Assembly (NCBI GenBank): GCA_018263005.1 | Contig: JADFDH010000005.1 | Location: 62,001 to 126,000 of the forward strand | Origin: Methanobacterium sp. | GTDB lineage: Archaea > Methanobacteriota > Methanobacteria > Methanobacteriales > Methanobacteriaceae | Length of the DNA stretch: 64,000 nt | Direction: 5' to 3' | In this document: piece by piece, positions 17,646-26,594 of the stretch | How the letters are laid out: the number at the start of each line of letters is the position of its first letter | Position numbering within the stretch: position 1 is the first letter of the stretch | Position numbers and translations under genes: made by a program | The notes under the pieces: generated by a model | Databases searched by the model: none | What the model was told of the DNA's origin: nothing | The model's input: the letters and a program-made list of their open reading frames with translations, nothing else

Positions 17646-18314
17646 TTAAAGCCCTGTAATCCTTATTCCTGCATTTTTAATCCTTTTTCTTATGTTAAGA
17701 TTGATTAGTAATGGTGTTATCTTCTCCACTATTCTTGCATTCTCCAAACCACCGCAATTAATAGCTCTAACACCAGGAATCTTTTCAGAAAGTTGCATTA
17801 CAACTTTTTTTGCTTCTTCATCGTCTCCGGAGATTAAACAATCACATTCCACATCTGATTCAATGTTGGTTAGGCTGGCTGCGCTTATATTATTGAAAGC
17901 ACTTATTACAGTGACATCTTTTTCTTTTAAAAATTCAGCAGTTCTTTCTACTGCGGAACCTTCCCATAGGTGGACAAAACGCACTGGTGTACCACCTATA
18001 CAACTTTCCAAGGGGACAGTGGCGTCTATTAATATTTTTCCATCTAGATTGTCTTTAATACTTCTTAGTGTGACCATCTGAGCCTGTAATGGCACGGTTA
18101 AAAGTACAATATCACCTGAATCAGCAGCATCTTCATTGGTAGCTGCTGAAATATCATTTATATCTTCGTTCAACATATTTTTTACTAGATTAACTGCATT
18201 ATGGGCCTTTTTAACGTCTCTTGAACCGATTATGACTTTTTCTCCAGCTTTTGCAAACCTTAAAGCTAATCCTAAACCTTGATCTCCAGTACCGCCTACT
18301 ATTGCTATTTTCAT
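17646..18314 (-). CDS. npdG: F420H2:NADP+ oxidoreductase
   Basis: 222 residues. Transfers hydride between coenzyme F420 and NADP, making NADPH for biosynthesis. The N-terminal Rossmann loop is AIVGGTGDQGLGLALRFA, with IGSRD for NADP phosphate binding and the conserved middle DATVPL and HLWEGSAVERTAEFL. Length matches characterised Fno (about 220). ATG after AAAGGGGAG. First gene of a short run npdG-hxlB-endA. Confidence 0.93.
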   Translation of the reverse strand: MKIAIVGGTGDQGLGLALRFAKAGEKVIIGSRDVKKAHNAVNLVKNMLNEDINDISAATNEDAADSGDIVLLTVPLQAQMVTLRSIKDNLDGKILIDATVPLESCIGGTPVRFVHLWEGSAVERTAEFLKEKDVTVISAFNNISAASLTNIESDVECDCLISGDDEEAKKVVMQLSEKIPGVRAINCGGLENARIVEKITPLLINLNIRKRIKNAGIRITGL

Positions 18315-18818
18315 TAAAAAAACTCCCCTTTGAAATTTTAATTTTGTTGATATTAATTAATCTTGTTTATAATCTAATATATAAGAAATTTGATATGATA
18401 TAAAAAAATTATTTTCTTTATCATAAAATAAAAGTACTCACATTCAAAAAATTTATATATATAAATCACCAACTATTATCCAGTGGAAATAGGTTGGATT
18501 TTTACAATATTTACAACAATTTGATATATGATTTAATCTTAAAAAAACATTATTAAATCCAACAAGTAGCTAAAAGTAGACTTATGGAATTACCGCCTCC
18601 AATAGGGATATATTTTATTGCTACAAATTTCCACTCAAATTTTTTTAAAAAAATATGATCTATATCCTGGTTTTGTAATAATATACATTAATATTAGTTT
18701 ATTTCTTTATTTCAATTTTGGTTCATATTCCATACTATTCTCAAATAGAAATAGTAACTCATATTTTTGAAGATATTAATCTCAATTTATTAATTGATTG
18801 TCCAAATAAAAAAATAGT
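18315..18818. other. 504-bp AT-rich intergenic region
   Basis: No credible coding frame or tRNA. It contains a 9-bp perfect inverted repeat, GTTGGATTT at 18493-18501 and AAATCCAAC at 18555-18563, 53 nt apart. A locally GC-richer patch (about 18575-18612, including TTACCGCCTCCAATAGGG) stands out from the AT background. Promoter elements for npdG (minus strand) should lie near its left end. Confidence 0.4.
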
Positions 18819-19580
18819 TTATCTGATGTTATTCAAGTAAATAAGGCTATCCTTAACAGCAGAGGGTTCTTGTACTTCCACCACTAATAGACCATCATAT
18901 TTAATTTTTTTAAGCCCACTAAAGAGGCTTTTAAAATCAATACCCTTTCCATCATCTATTTTACCCAGCGCCTGATGGCTATCATAGGAACCATCATTAT
19001 CGGATAAGTGGATGTGTTTTATTCGTGAGAATTTAATCATATCCTCGGTAGAAAAACGGTTGTTATGGGCATGACCTACATCTAGAGTTATATACGCGTC
19101 CAAGTCCAATATCAACCTTTCTAATTCATCCAAATCCTTAAAAAGCAGACTTTCGATATCAGGCATATTCTCTACGCACATAATAACCCCCACCTCTTCA
19201 GAATAGTCCGCACATTCCTTCAGAGATTCCCGGTTATATCTGAATATTTTCTCGGTGAATTTACGCCCTAAAATGGGCATCTGACCGGGATGAACCACCA
19301 CCACATCGGAACCTAACTGAGAAGCCAAATCCATTGATTTTTTAACCTCACAAATGGATGAGTCTCTAATACTTTTATTATGAGATGCCAGATTAACATC
19401 CGAAAGTGGTGCATGGATAGAGAAGCTGATATCATAAGAAAATATCCAATCTAAATCAAAAGAATCATGCGGATATTCATTTATTATCTCACAATTTTCC
19501 ACATTCAAATCAGTTAAATAATTAAGTATATCCTCCATGGGTTGTGGATAAAATGGAAGGGTTGAAACACTGATTTTCAT
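18819..19580 (-). CDS. Sugar phosphate isomerase/epimerase-like TIM-barrel protein
   Basis: 253 residues of the AP-endonuclease-2/xylose-isomerase-like fold. Metal-binding positions can be followed: SIHAPL near the second strand, VVVHPGQ, MCVENMPD (Glu ligand), TLDVGHAH (Asp/His), HIHLSDNDG and VVEVQEP (Glu). The family includes sugar isomerases and endonuclease IV; the exact substrate cannot be read. ATG start. It lies 51 bp downstream of the PIN-ATPase gene on the same strand. Confidence 0.75.
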   Translation of the reverse strand: MKISVSTLPFYPQPMEDILNYLTDLNVENCEIINEYPHDSFDLDWIFSYDISFSIHAPLSDVNLASHNKSIRDSSICEVKKSMDLASQLGSDVVVVHPGQMPILGRKFTEKIFRYNRESLKECADYSEEVGVIMCVENMPDIESLLFKDLDELERLILDLDAYITLDVGHAHNNRFSTEDMIKFSRIKHIHLSDNDGSYDSHQALGKIDDGKGIDFKSLFSGLKKIKYDGLLVVEVQEPSAVKDSLIYLNNIR

Positions 19581-19631
19581 TATTAAACGTTCCGGGTCCT
19601 TATTATTTATGAAATCTTCAACTGAGATTTA

Positions 19632-21455
19632 TCATTCCTTTCTTAAGCGAGCAAGAATAGGTATATTCTTTTTTAAAGCATCTAAAATAATATTAGCCAA
19701 TTCAATATCCTTTTTTATCTTGATGTTTCCTTTTTTCCCAACAGTTGCTGTGAAGAGATAATCCCCATCTACTAAAATATCGAAGGGTGTTCCAACTACA
19801 TCTTTATGGAAATTAAGAACCACATAGTTACCGGAAAGTTCAACATTAACACTTGTGGATTCATCCACATCTCTAGATTGAAGGGGTTCCACACCGATAC
19901 TTATGCCCAGTTTTTTTTCCACTTCATCAATGGTTTTACCTTTTTTACCGATAATTTTAGGGATATTTTTTTCATCTATCCAGACAGTGGCTCTTTTATC
20001 GGATTTCATATCCACTTCTACTGTTGCTTTAGGTATTCTCCCCAATATCTCCTGTGTAATTTCTCTTTCCGCTATTTTCTGGATGGGTGTTTTCTCGAAT
20101 TTTTCCTTACCCACCTCCATCACTATGGTCTGTTCCCCATAGGTGTATATTTCATGCACCAGTGCACCGCTTTCAAAGTCTTTGATTTCAATCACTGGTC
20201 TGGATAAATCCGCTTCCAGCATACCCGTGGGGACTTTCACGGTTAGTGAAACATCATAGATGGCAGCAACTTCTCCATCTTGGATGAATATGGTGGTGTC
20301 TATTATTGAGGGGATCATACCCAGTTCCACCCGGCCAATTATTCTCTGAATGGCATCTATGGGTCTTGTGGCGTGCACCACTCCGATCATACCCACACCA
20401 GCCAATCTCATATCTGCAAATATTCTAAAATCCTTAGTTTTCCTTAATTCATCATATATGGTGTAATCTGGACGTACCAGGAGCAAAATATCCGCGGTTT
20501 TAGCCATATCATTTTCAAGCGGGGCGTATTGAGTTACATCATCTCCCACCTGTAAGTCTCGGGGGGACTCCATGGTTTTAACAATAGATCCTAAATCTTT
20601 ACTATAAAAATCAGCAGCTGCCTGGGCGAAAGTTGTTTTACCCGCCCCAGGGGGACCTGCAATTAATATGCCTTTTGCAGTATCTCTTAATCGTTCTAAA
20701 AGTTTATTAGGTAATTTATAATCTTTAAGTGAAACTCTGGCCACTGGTCTGACCACGGTTATTTCAACTCCATCAGAAAATGGAGGTTTGGCAATGGATA
20801 TCCGATACTCTCGAAATTGTATGACCGTGGCTCCATCCATCTCAATTTCCACAAAACTTTTAAAATCGCTTTTAGCTCTTTCAACGATTTCTCGGGCCAT
20901 TTTATCTATTTCAATTCTTTTCAGCGGTTTTGAAGCTATTTTAACCAGTTTTATATTGCCTGGTTTGCCTTTTTTAGCTAGAGGTACTACATTTTCCTTG
21001 AGATGTATGGACATAGTGTCTTCTTGGAAGTACTTTCCAATTTCCAAGTCACGGTATCCGATCATTTCCTGTCTTAGGAATATTGCTTCCAGTCCCTGGG
21101 CTTCGGCAACCTCCTTTTGTACTTTATCACTGGTTACCAGTACGGCGTCATGGTCTCCAGCAGTATCCCGGATCATAGCATCAATCTCCCCTCCCCTGGC
21201 CAGTGATATCTCTTCTAATGTGGGTCTTCTGCCTACATACATCAAACTGATCTTTCCATCTACATACAGTTTTTGCAGATTTTTAAGCTCTTCTAAACCA
21301 TTAAAACCGGTTTCTCTACCTTTATTTGCTTGATTTTCTAATTCAGATATGACTGCTTCTGGTATTATTACTTCACATCCGCTGAATTCCTTATCCTGTA
21401 CGATCTTGGTTATTCTACCATCAACAATCACACTGGTATCCGGAACTATTTTCAT
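19632..21455 (-). CDS. PIN domain - ATPase - KH domain protein (PINc/VapC family ATPase)
   Basis: 607 residues in three parts. Residues 1-130: PIN nuclease domain, MKIVPDTSVIVDGRI with catalytic Asp and EIDAMIRDTAGDHDAVLVTSD. About 225-500: secretion-type (PilT/VirB11-like) ATPase with Walker A GPPGAGKTT. About 480-545: KH RNA-binding domain IPKIIGKKGKTIDEVEKKLG. The combination suggests ATP-driven RNA processing, but the archaeal family has no settled function. The upstream in-frame start at 21476 is rejected because AGGAGA lies before ATG 21455. One base separates it from the hisI stop, so they are co-transcribed. Confidence 0.9.
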   Translation of the reverse strand: MKIVPDTSVIVDGRITKIVQDKEFSGCEVIIPEAVISELENQANKGRETGFNGLEELKNLQKLYVDGKISLMYVGRRPTLEEISLARGGEIDAMIRDTAGDHDAVLVTSDKVQKEVAEAQGLEAIFLRQEMIGYRDLEIGKYFQEDTMSIHLKENVVPLAKKGKPGNIKLVKIASKPLKRIEIDKMAREIVERAKSDFKSFVEIEMDGATVIQFREYRISIAKPPFSDGVEITVVRPVARVSLKDYKLPNKLLERLRDTAKGILIAGPPGAGKTTFAQAAADFYSKDLGSIVKTMESPRDLQVGDDVTQYAPLENDMAKTADILLLVRPDYTIYDELRKTKDFRIFADMRLAGVGMIGVVHATRPIDAIQRIIGRVELGMIPSIIDTTIFIQDGEVAAIYDVSLTVKVPTGMLEADLSRPVIEIKDFESGALVHEIYTYGEQTIVMEVGKEKFEKTPIQKIAEREITQEILGRIPKATVEVDMKSDKRATVWIDEKNIPKIIGKKGKTIDEVEKKLGISIGVEPLQSRDVDESTSVNVELSGNYVVLNFHKDVVGTPFDILVDGDYLFTATVGKKGNIKIKKDIELANIILDALKKNIPILARLRKE

Positions 21456-21456
21456 T

Positions 21457-21855
21457 TTATTTCTCCTGGTATACATTTTCGGGATTGAAAATTTTTTCTT
21501 TTATATATTCTATTTCTCCATTCTCCGGGTTTATCTCCCTGTAGAAACAGGAGAAATAACCTTTATGACAGGCAGCGCCTTCTTGTTTTATTTTCAAGAT
21601 CACTGCATCTTCATCGCAGTCGGTTAGAATTTCCTTAACCTTCTGTAAGTGTCCGGAGCTTTCACCTTTAAGCCATAATTTGTTGCGAGAAGTGCTCCAA
21701 TAATGAGCTTTACCCGTATCCATGGTCTTTTTTAAAGCTTCTTGGTTCATATACGCTACCATGAGGACTTCTGATGTTTCATAATCCTGAGCTATGGCTA
21801 TTATCAAATTTTCTCCGTTTATTTTTAGTCTGAAATTTAGAGATGGGATATTCAT
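21457..21855 (-). CDS. hisI: Phosphoribosyl-AMP cyclohydrolase
   Basis: 132 residues. Opens the purine ring of PR-AMP in histidine synthesis. Family motifs: VLMVAYMNQEALKKTMDTGKAHYWSTSR (split here into VAYMNQEALK and AHYWSTSR), LWLKGESSGH and the metal ligands DCDEDAVILK...ACHKGYFSCFY. A stand-alone HisI as in most archaea, not fused to HisE. The ATG at 21855 starts 45 bp downstream of the hisS stop; the stop is 1 bp from the PIN-ATPase start. Confidence 0.95.
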   Translation of the reverse strand: MNIPSLNFRLKINGENLIIAIAQDYETSEVLMVAYMNQEALKKTMDTGKAHYWSTSRNKLWLKGESSGHLQKVKEILTDCDEDAVILKIKQEGAACHKGYFSCFYREINPENGEIEYIKEKIFNPENVYQEK

Positions 21856-21899
21856 CTTATCTATAATTCCTTTGTTTATTATTATTGATTTTTTAATCG

Positions 21900-23183
21900 T
21901 TATAATTTTTCAAAGTAGATTGGTATCTGAGATAGTAACAACAATTCCTGGTTACCTGATTTCATATCCTTTATGGTTATCTTATTTTCCTTTAATTCTC
22001 TTGCCCCAACCATGATCACGTATTCTGCTTGTAAGTTGTCGGCTTGGGAGAGTATTTTCTTCAGTTTTTTACCAGTGAGATCCACATCAGTTTTAATACC
22101 TTCTTTTCTTAACTTCTGTGCAATTTCAATGGCTTTAAATTTTTCATCATTTGATATAGGTGCTACCACAACATCTACAGTATTTGGAAGTTCTTTTTCT
22201 GCACCACATAATCTTACACATTCCATCAGCCGATCAAATCCGAAGGCAAACCCAGTGGATTCAACTTCTCCTCCTCCGAATAGTTCTATTAGATTGTAGG
22301 TACCACCGCCGCTTATTTGTTTTTGAGCTCCTAAATCGTGCACATAAATCTCAAATACCACGCCAGAATAATAATCTAAACCACGAGCAATACCCAGGTT
22401 CACGGTGTATTTGTAGAAACCAAAGGCTTCTAAAATATCTAACAGTTCTTTAAGCTCTTGCAAGGCTTTAAGCGAGTCTTCATTATCTGAAACGATTTTT
22501 TTGGTTTCCTCAATTATTTCTTGATGGCCCTGCATGTTAACCAGAGTCAGAAGAATTTTACTGATCTTATCCGAGATGTTGAACTTGTTCAGAGTGCTTT
22601 TTAGTTCATTTATCTCACCTTTATCAATAATTGCCATGATTTCATCCTGTTCCTCTTTAGAAACACCCGCTCCATCAAGTATTCCTCGGATTATTCCTAA
22701 ATTCCCAATGTGGATTTCGAAATTTTCTAGTCCTAATTCTTCAAGACAATGGGCGGACATGGCTATGATCTCTGCTTCACAATCAGGTGATCTGCCTCCG
22801 ATTAATTCACATCCCATCTGCCAGAACTGTCGCCAACGTCCCTTCTGAGGCCTCTCGTAACGGAAACAACTGCCAAAATAATACATTTTTAAGGGTTTTG
22901 GTCTTTTTTGAAGTTCATTAATGTATAATCTAGCGACAGGGGCGGTTAATTCAGGTCTAAGGGCTAAATCTCTTCCTCCTTTATCCTGAAAGTGGTATAT
23001 CTGTTCAGTAATACCTTCTCCGGATTTCATGGTGAATAGGTTTAGATCTTCAAATAATGGTGTTTTAATTTCCTGATAACCATATGTTTCAAATACTTTT
23101 CTTAAAGTATCTTCAACCTGTTTTCTCTCCTTCATATCATCGAAAAGAAAGTCTCTTGTTCCTCTAGGTCTTTGAATGTCCAT
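21900..23183 (-). CDS. hisS: Histidyl-tRNA synthetase
   Basis: 427 residues, class II synthetase. Motif 1 region near the N-terminus (RPRGTRDFL), motif 2 FRYERPQKGRWRQFWQ (about 112-127), histidine-specific GLDYYSGVVFEIY (about 257-269) and motif 3 GFAFGFDRLM. The anticodon-binding domain is at the C-terminus. ATG with TTAGAGGAG at 8 nt. Followed by hisI, so histidine charging and synthesis genes are neighbours. Confidence 0.96.
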   Translation of the reverse strand: MDIQRPRGTRDFLFDDMKERKQVEDTLRKVFETYGYQEIKTPLFEDLNLFTMKSGEGITEQIYHFQDKGGRDLALRPELTAPVARLYINELQKRPKPLKMYYFGSCFRYERPQKGRWRQFWQMGCELIGGRSPDCEAEIIAMSAHCLEELGLENFEIHIGNLGIIRGILDGAGVSKEEQDEIMAIIDKGEINELKSTLNKFNISDKISKILLTLVNMQGHQEIIEETKKIVSDNEDSLKALQELKELLDILEAFGFYKYTVNLGIARGLDYYSGVVFEIYVHDLGAQKQISGGGTYNLIELFGGGEVESTGFAFGFDRLMECVRLCGAEKELPNTVDVVVAPISNDEKFKAIEIAQKLRKEGIKTDVDLTGKKLKKILSQADNLQAEYVIMVGARELKENKITIKDMKSGNQELLLLSQIPIYFEKL

Positions 23184-23291
23184 TATGCTTCTCCTCTAAG
23201 AAAATAAAATAATATTCTAGTTTTTACTAATATTTATAAAAATTTTCATCTTCTAGTGAACAATTAAATAATAGAATAAATGGGAAATAAT

Positions 23292-23930
23292 TCATTCATA
23301 ATATTTAAGATATTCTCTCATCATTTTAGGGAATGATTTAGCGCTGAGGAATCTAAGACCTAATCTTTCGGCCCAGACTTTAATTCCTTCATCTGCAGCT
23401 ACTACTCCTGCTTTAAGTTCTTTGGCTAAAAGAAGAACATCCAAGTCAGGGGCACTGTCCAAAGTTCCTTTCCTAAGTGCTAATCTATAACGTTTTCTAA
23501 AGTCAGCGATTGCTTTACCAACTACTTCTGCTTCTATTTGGGATTTTTTCTCTCCCCTAGACATCATAACCAGAGATTCTACAGCAGCCTCCCAGATTGC
23601 GTTTTCAGATATCCTCATTCCTTTATTCATCCTTTCTCTCATGTCCTGAACATACTCATAGAATATTTCGGAGGGTATTTTGGTATCGTAACGATTAGGG
23701 CTTTTTTTCACTATCCAAGTGTCTGATTTTATCATGACTTCCTTAGGACATTCATATCGGGCCATATACTCTGAAAATTCTTTATATGTGATTGGAGGCA
23801 TATGGCAACTCATATTGAGTTTAATTCTGGATTTAGCTATGATATCCAATAAATAATCAACTGTCTTGGAAAGATCACCTTCGCCATAGACATCTCGTAG
23901 CTTATTATCGGTAAATGCGGTGGTATCCAA
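23292..23930 (-). CDS. HARP-type PIN protein (RNA-free RNase P homologue / RNA ligase partner family), start unclear
   Basis: 212 residues with the UPF0278/PIN_5 pattern: DTTAFTD (catalytic Asp), long helical insert, DLDVLLLAKELKAGVVAADEGI, WAERLGLRFLSAKSFP. Related HARPs cleave pre-tRNA leaders without RNA; archaeal members co-occur with RNA-based RNase P, so the archaeal role is uncertain. As annotated it starts at TTG 23930, leaving the Asp at residue 2. The frame is open for about 13 codons more and reads KILAKQRFVLDTTAFTD, matching the expected N-terminus, but no ATG, GTG or TTG is in frame. ATA at 23954, 7 nt after AGGGGG, is the best-placed candidate. Confidence 0.75.
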   Translation of the reverse strand: MDTTAFTDNKLRDVYGEGDLSKTVDYLLDIIAKSRIKLNMSCHMPPITYKEFSEYMARYECPKEVMIKSDTWIVKKSPNRYDTKIPSEIFYEYVQDMRERMNKGMRISENAIWEAAVESLVMMSRGEKKSQIEAEVVGKAIADFRKRYRLALRKGTLDSAPDLDVLLLAKELKAGVVAADEGIKVWAERLGLRFLSAKSFPKMMREYLKYYE

Positions 23931-24128
23931 TACAAATCTTTGTTTAGCAAGTATTTTAAATCCCCCTAATTAGTTCTATATAATTTTAATCTTTCTTATC
24001 ATTTATCCAATAATTCATTTAAATAAACCTAAAAATCCAATGAGTTCTACTTTTAAGAATTGACATACATGTTTTTGTCTCTGATAATATTTATTACCAT
24101 TGGCTATTAAAACAATTATACGATACTT

Positions 24129-24971
24129 ATGATAACCGGCCAGACAAAATTAACAGGATTAATAGGGGATCCAGTGGAACACACCCTGTCACCATATATG
24201 CACAACGCCGGGTTCAGCTACTTTAGATTGGATTATGTTTATGTTCCTTTTCAGGTAAAAAAAGAAAACCTGAAGAAGGCCATTGAGGGGGCTAGATCTT
24301 TAGGTTTTAAAGGTCTTAATGTAACCATTCCTCATAAAATTGAGATCATCCAATATTTAGATATTCTTAGTAATAATGCCGAACTTATCGGGGCTGTAAA
24401 CACTATAAAATTTGATGATGAGATAAAAGGTTATAATACTGATGGTTTAGGGGCTGTAAGGGCTATTGAAGAGATAGAACCTATCAAAAATAAAAAGATA
24501 ATAATATTAGGGGCAGGAGGTGCTTCAAGAGCCATATCTTTTCAGTGTATTTTAAATGGTGCTTCTGAAATTATAATAGCTAATAGAACCTATGATAAAG
24601 CCTTGAAATTAACAAAAAATCTAATAGATAAGTTAGATGCAGATGCTAAAGCAGTTACACTGGGAGATGAACTTAAACATGAACTAGTGGATGGTGATAT
24701 TCTCATAAATACCACTCCCCTAGGAATGCATCCTCATATAAATCAGAAACCTCTGATAACTTCTGATATGTTGCACGAAGACTTGATAGTAAATGATATT
24801 ATTTATAATCCCACCGAAACGGTTCATTTAAAAGAAGCAATAAAAGCAGGAGCAAAAACCATACACGGTATTAAAATGCTGTTATATCAAGGAATTGAAT
24901 CCTTTAAAATATGGACTGGAAGAGAACCACCTGTAAAGATTTTTGAAAAAGCATTAAGAGACCATATTTAA
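24129..24971 (+). CDS. aroE: Shikimate dehydrogenase
   Basis: 280 residues. NADP-dependent reduction of 3-dehydroshikimate in aromatic amino acid synthesis. Substrate site motifs DPVEHTLSPYMHNAGF (about 13-28), GLNVTIPHK (catalytic Lys, about 63-71) and GAVNTI; NADP loop GAGGASRAISF (about 128-138) with NRT for the adenosine phosphate. ATG at 24129, no strong Shine-Dalgarno. It is transcribed divergently from the HARP gene; a TatD-like gene follows 26 bp later. The other shikimate gene, aroD, lies about 5 kb away. Confidence 0.95.
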   Translation: MITGQTKLTGLIGDPVEHTLSPYMHNAGFSYFRLDYVYVPFQVKKENLKKAIEGARSLGFKGLNVTIPHKIEIIQYLDILSNNAELIGAVNTIKFDDEIKGYNTDGLGAVRAIEEIEPIKNKKIIILGAGGASRAISFQCILNGASEIIIANRTYDKALKLTKNLIDKLDADAKAVTLGDELKHELVDGDILINTTPLGMHPHINQKPLITSDMLHEDLIVNDIIYNPTETVHLKEAIKAGAKTIHGIKMLLYQGIESFKIWTGREPPVKIFEKALRDHI

Positions 24972-24997
24972 TCATTTATTTCAATTGGAGTATTTAA

Positions 24998-25843
24998 ATG
25001 GACCAAATTCCCATAACCGACAATCATATACATGTGGATCCAGTAAATGGAGAAGGACCCCTGGAAGTGGCCAAGAAGTTCCAGAGAGCAGGAGGTACTG
25101 TTATGATAATACCCAATAAACCCACATGGACATTAGGAGATTCATGCACTTTTAAAGAAGCTATGGATCAGGTTATAAAATACGTTGATGAAATCAATTC
25201 TCAAACAGATGTGCAAGCATTTGCCATTGTAGGAGCTCATCCTGCTGAGCTCTCTCGGCTCATAAAAGAAGGCATTTCACTGGAAAAAGCAGAGCAATAC
25301 ATGCGTGAAGCACTTCAATATGCCCAAGAGATAGTGATAAAGGGTAAAGCCATAGGCATCGGTGAAATAGGAAGACCCCACTACCCAGTAACTCCAGAGG
25401 AGATGAAAATCCATAATGAACTAATCCAATACACTTTCCAACTGGCGGTGGAAGCAGATTGTGCTGTACAGCTTCACACAGAGAGTTCGGGCGAAGAACA
25501 GTTTAGAGAATTTGCTCAAATGGCAGATGAAGCAGGTATGGAAAAACAAAGGGTTATTAAACATTTTTCAGGACCACTAATTCTTGAAGAAGAAAATCAT
25601 GGTCTTACCCCTTCCCTAATAGCCACTAAAAAGGTGATCATAGATGGTATAAAAAAAGGGAACAATTTCCTAATGGAAACAGACTATTTGGACATGAAAA
25701 GCAGACCTGGTGCAGTTTTAGGCCCTAAAACAGTCCCCCGACGTACCAAATCCCTGATGCAAAACGGTATTATCAGCGAAGAAGATGCGTATAAAATTCA
25801 TAAAGAAAATGTGGAAAAAATTTATAGTATCCAAGTATTTTAA
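24998..25843 (+). CDS. TatD-like metal-dependent hydrolase
   Basis: 281 residues. The amidohydrolase/TatD pattern of metal ligands is visible: DNHIHVDP (HxH, about 8-15), GIGEIGRPHYP (Glu), LHTES (His), KHFSG (His) and METDYLDM (Asp). Some TatD proteins are 3'-5' nucleases, but this archaeal branch is uncharacterised. A TGGAG site precedes the ATG. It is 26 bp after aroE and probably in the same transcript. A second, shorter TatD-type protein lies at 56951-57706. Confidence 0.8.
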   Translation: MDQIPITDNHIHVDPVNGEGPLEVAKKFQRAGGTVMIIPNKPTWTLGDSCTFKEAMDQVIKYVDEINSQTDVQAFAIVGAHPAELSRLIKEGISLEKAEQYMREALQYAQEIVIKGKAIGIGEIGRPHYPVTPEEMKIHNELIQYTFQLAVEADCAVQLHTESSGEEQFREFAQMADEAGMEKQRVIKHFSGPLILEEENHGLTPSLIATKKVIIDGIKKGNNFLMETDYLDMKSRPGAVLGPKTVPRRTKSLMQNGIISEEDAYKIHKENVEKIYSIQVF

Positions 25844-25968
25844 ATTATCCAGTTTATTTTTAATTATACACGTATTTTTAATGAAATAAGGTCTTAGAGC
25901 TTTAAATAAATTTTAGAAGTTATTAAAAAAATAGATTTGATCCTTTAAACTATTTTAAAATTAATTTT

Positions 25969-26547
25969 TTAATGTCCTCCACCAATCAGGAAACTAACTA
26001 CACTAATTAAAATTCCTATAATAACTATTTCCAGACAGGTTTTTAGTAGGTTCTCCCTGGAAACCCTGGCTAAGTAGATACCCAGAATTATCAGTGCAAT
26101 GAAACATAGTACTATGGTTGTAATAATTGCGGTTGATCTGGTGGCTATAAGTAGAAAGGGCACAACAGGAACGAAGGATCCGGTGAAACTGGAGAATCCA
26201 TGGGTAAACATACTCATATATATTCTTCTCTTAGCCTGTTTATGTATTAGGGTATCGTCCAGTTTTCCTTCATCCAACATCATCTTCTGCTCAAGCTCAC
26301 GAATACTGCGAACTTCTTCAGCTCTTTCACCAATAAAAGAACCAAAGGCATTGGACATGGCCAGGGCTATACCACCACTTAATCCGGTAAGTCCAATAAT
26401 ATAATTGGGGATATCCACTCCCCCAGCACCAACAACTCCACTAGCAGCTAAAGTAACTCCCATAACTGCTAAAATACCATCTAAAGTTCCCAACGCTATG
26501 TAACGGCTCATATTAATGTATTCATGAAAGAATTCAAGTATTTTCAT
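25969..26547 (-). CDS. VIT/CCC1-type (DUF125) membrane transporter
   Basis: 192 residues with about five membrane helices. GTLDGILAVMGVTLAASG and LTGLSGGIALAMSNAFGSFIGERAE are the diagnostic helices of the VIT1/CCC1 iron/manganese transporter family; the loop RIYMSMFTHGFSSFTGSFVP also fits. The family moves Fe2+ or Mn2+ out of the cytosol in plants and yeast; metal specificity here is unknown. ATG with GGAGAT upstream. Same strand as hmgA, whose stop lies beyond its own 3' end; it is separated from hmgA's stop by 47 bp. Confidence 0.8.
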   Translation of the reverse strand: MKILEFFHEYINMSRYIALGTLDGILAVMGVTLAASGVVGAGGVDIPNYIIGLTGLSGGIALAMSNAFGSFIGERAEEVRSIRELEQKMMLDEGKLDDTLIHKQAKRRIYMSMFTHGFSSFTGSFVPVVPFLLIATRSTAIITTIVLCFIALIILGIYLARVSRENLLKTCLEIVIIGILISVVSFLIGGGH

Positions 26548-26594
26548 TTATATTGAATCTCCATCACTGATCATTTTTTTTTAATCTATAAATT

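Noticed and set aside
19806..21333. Frames opposite the PIN-ATPase-KH gene (133 and 181 residues)
   Set aside because: No recognisable motifs and fully contained in a well-supported gene.
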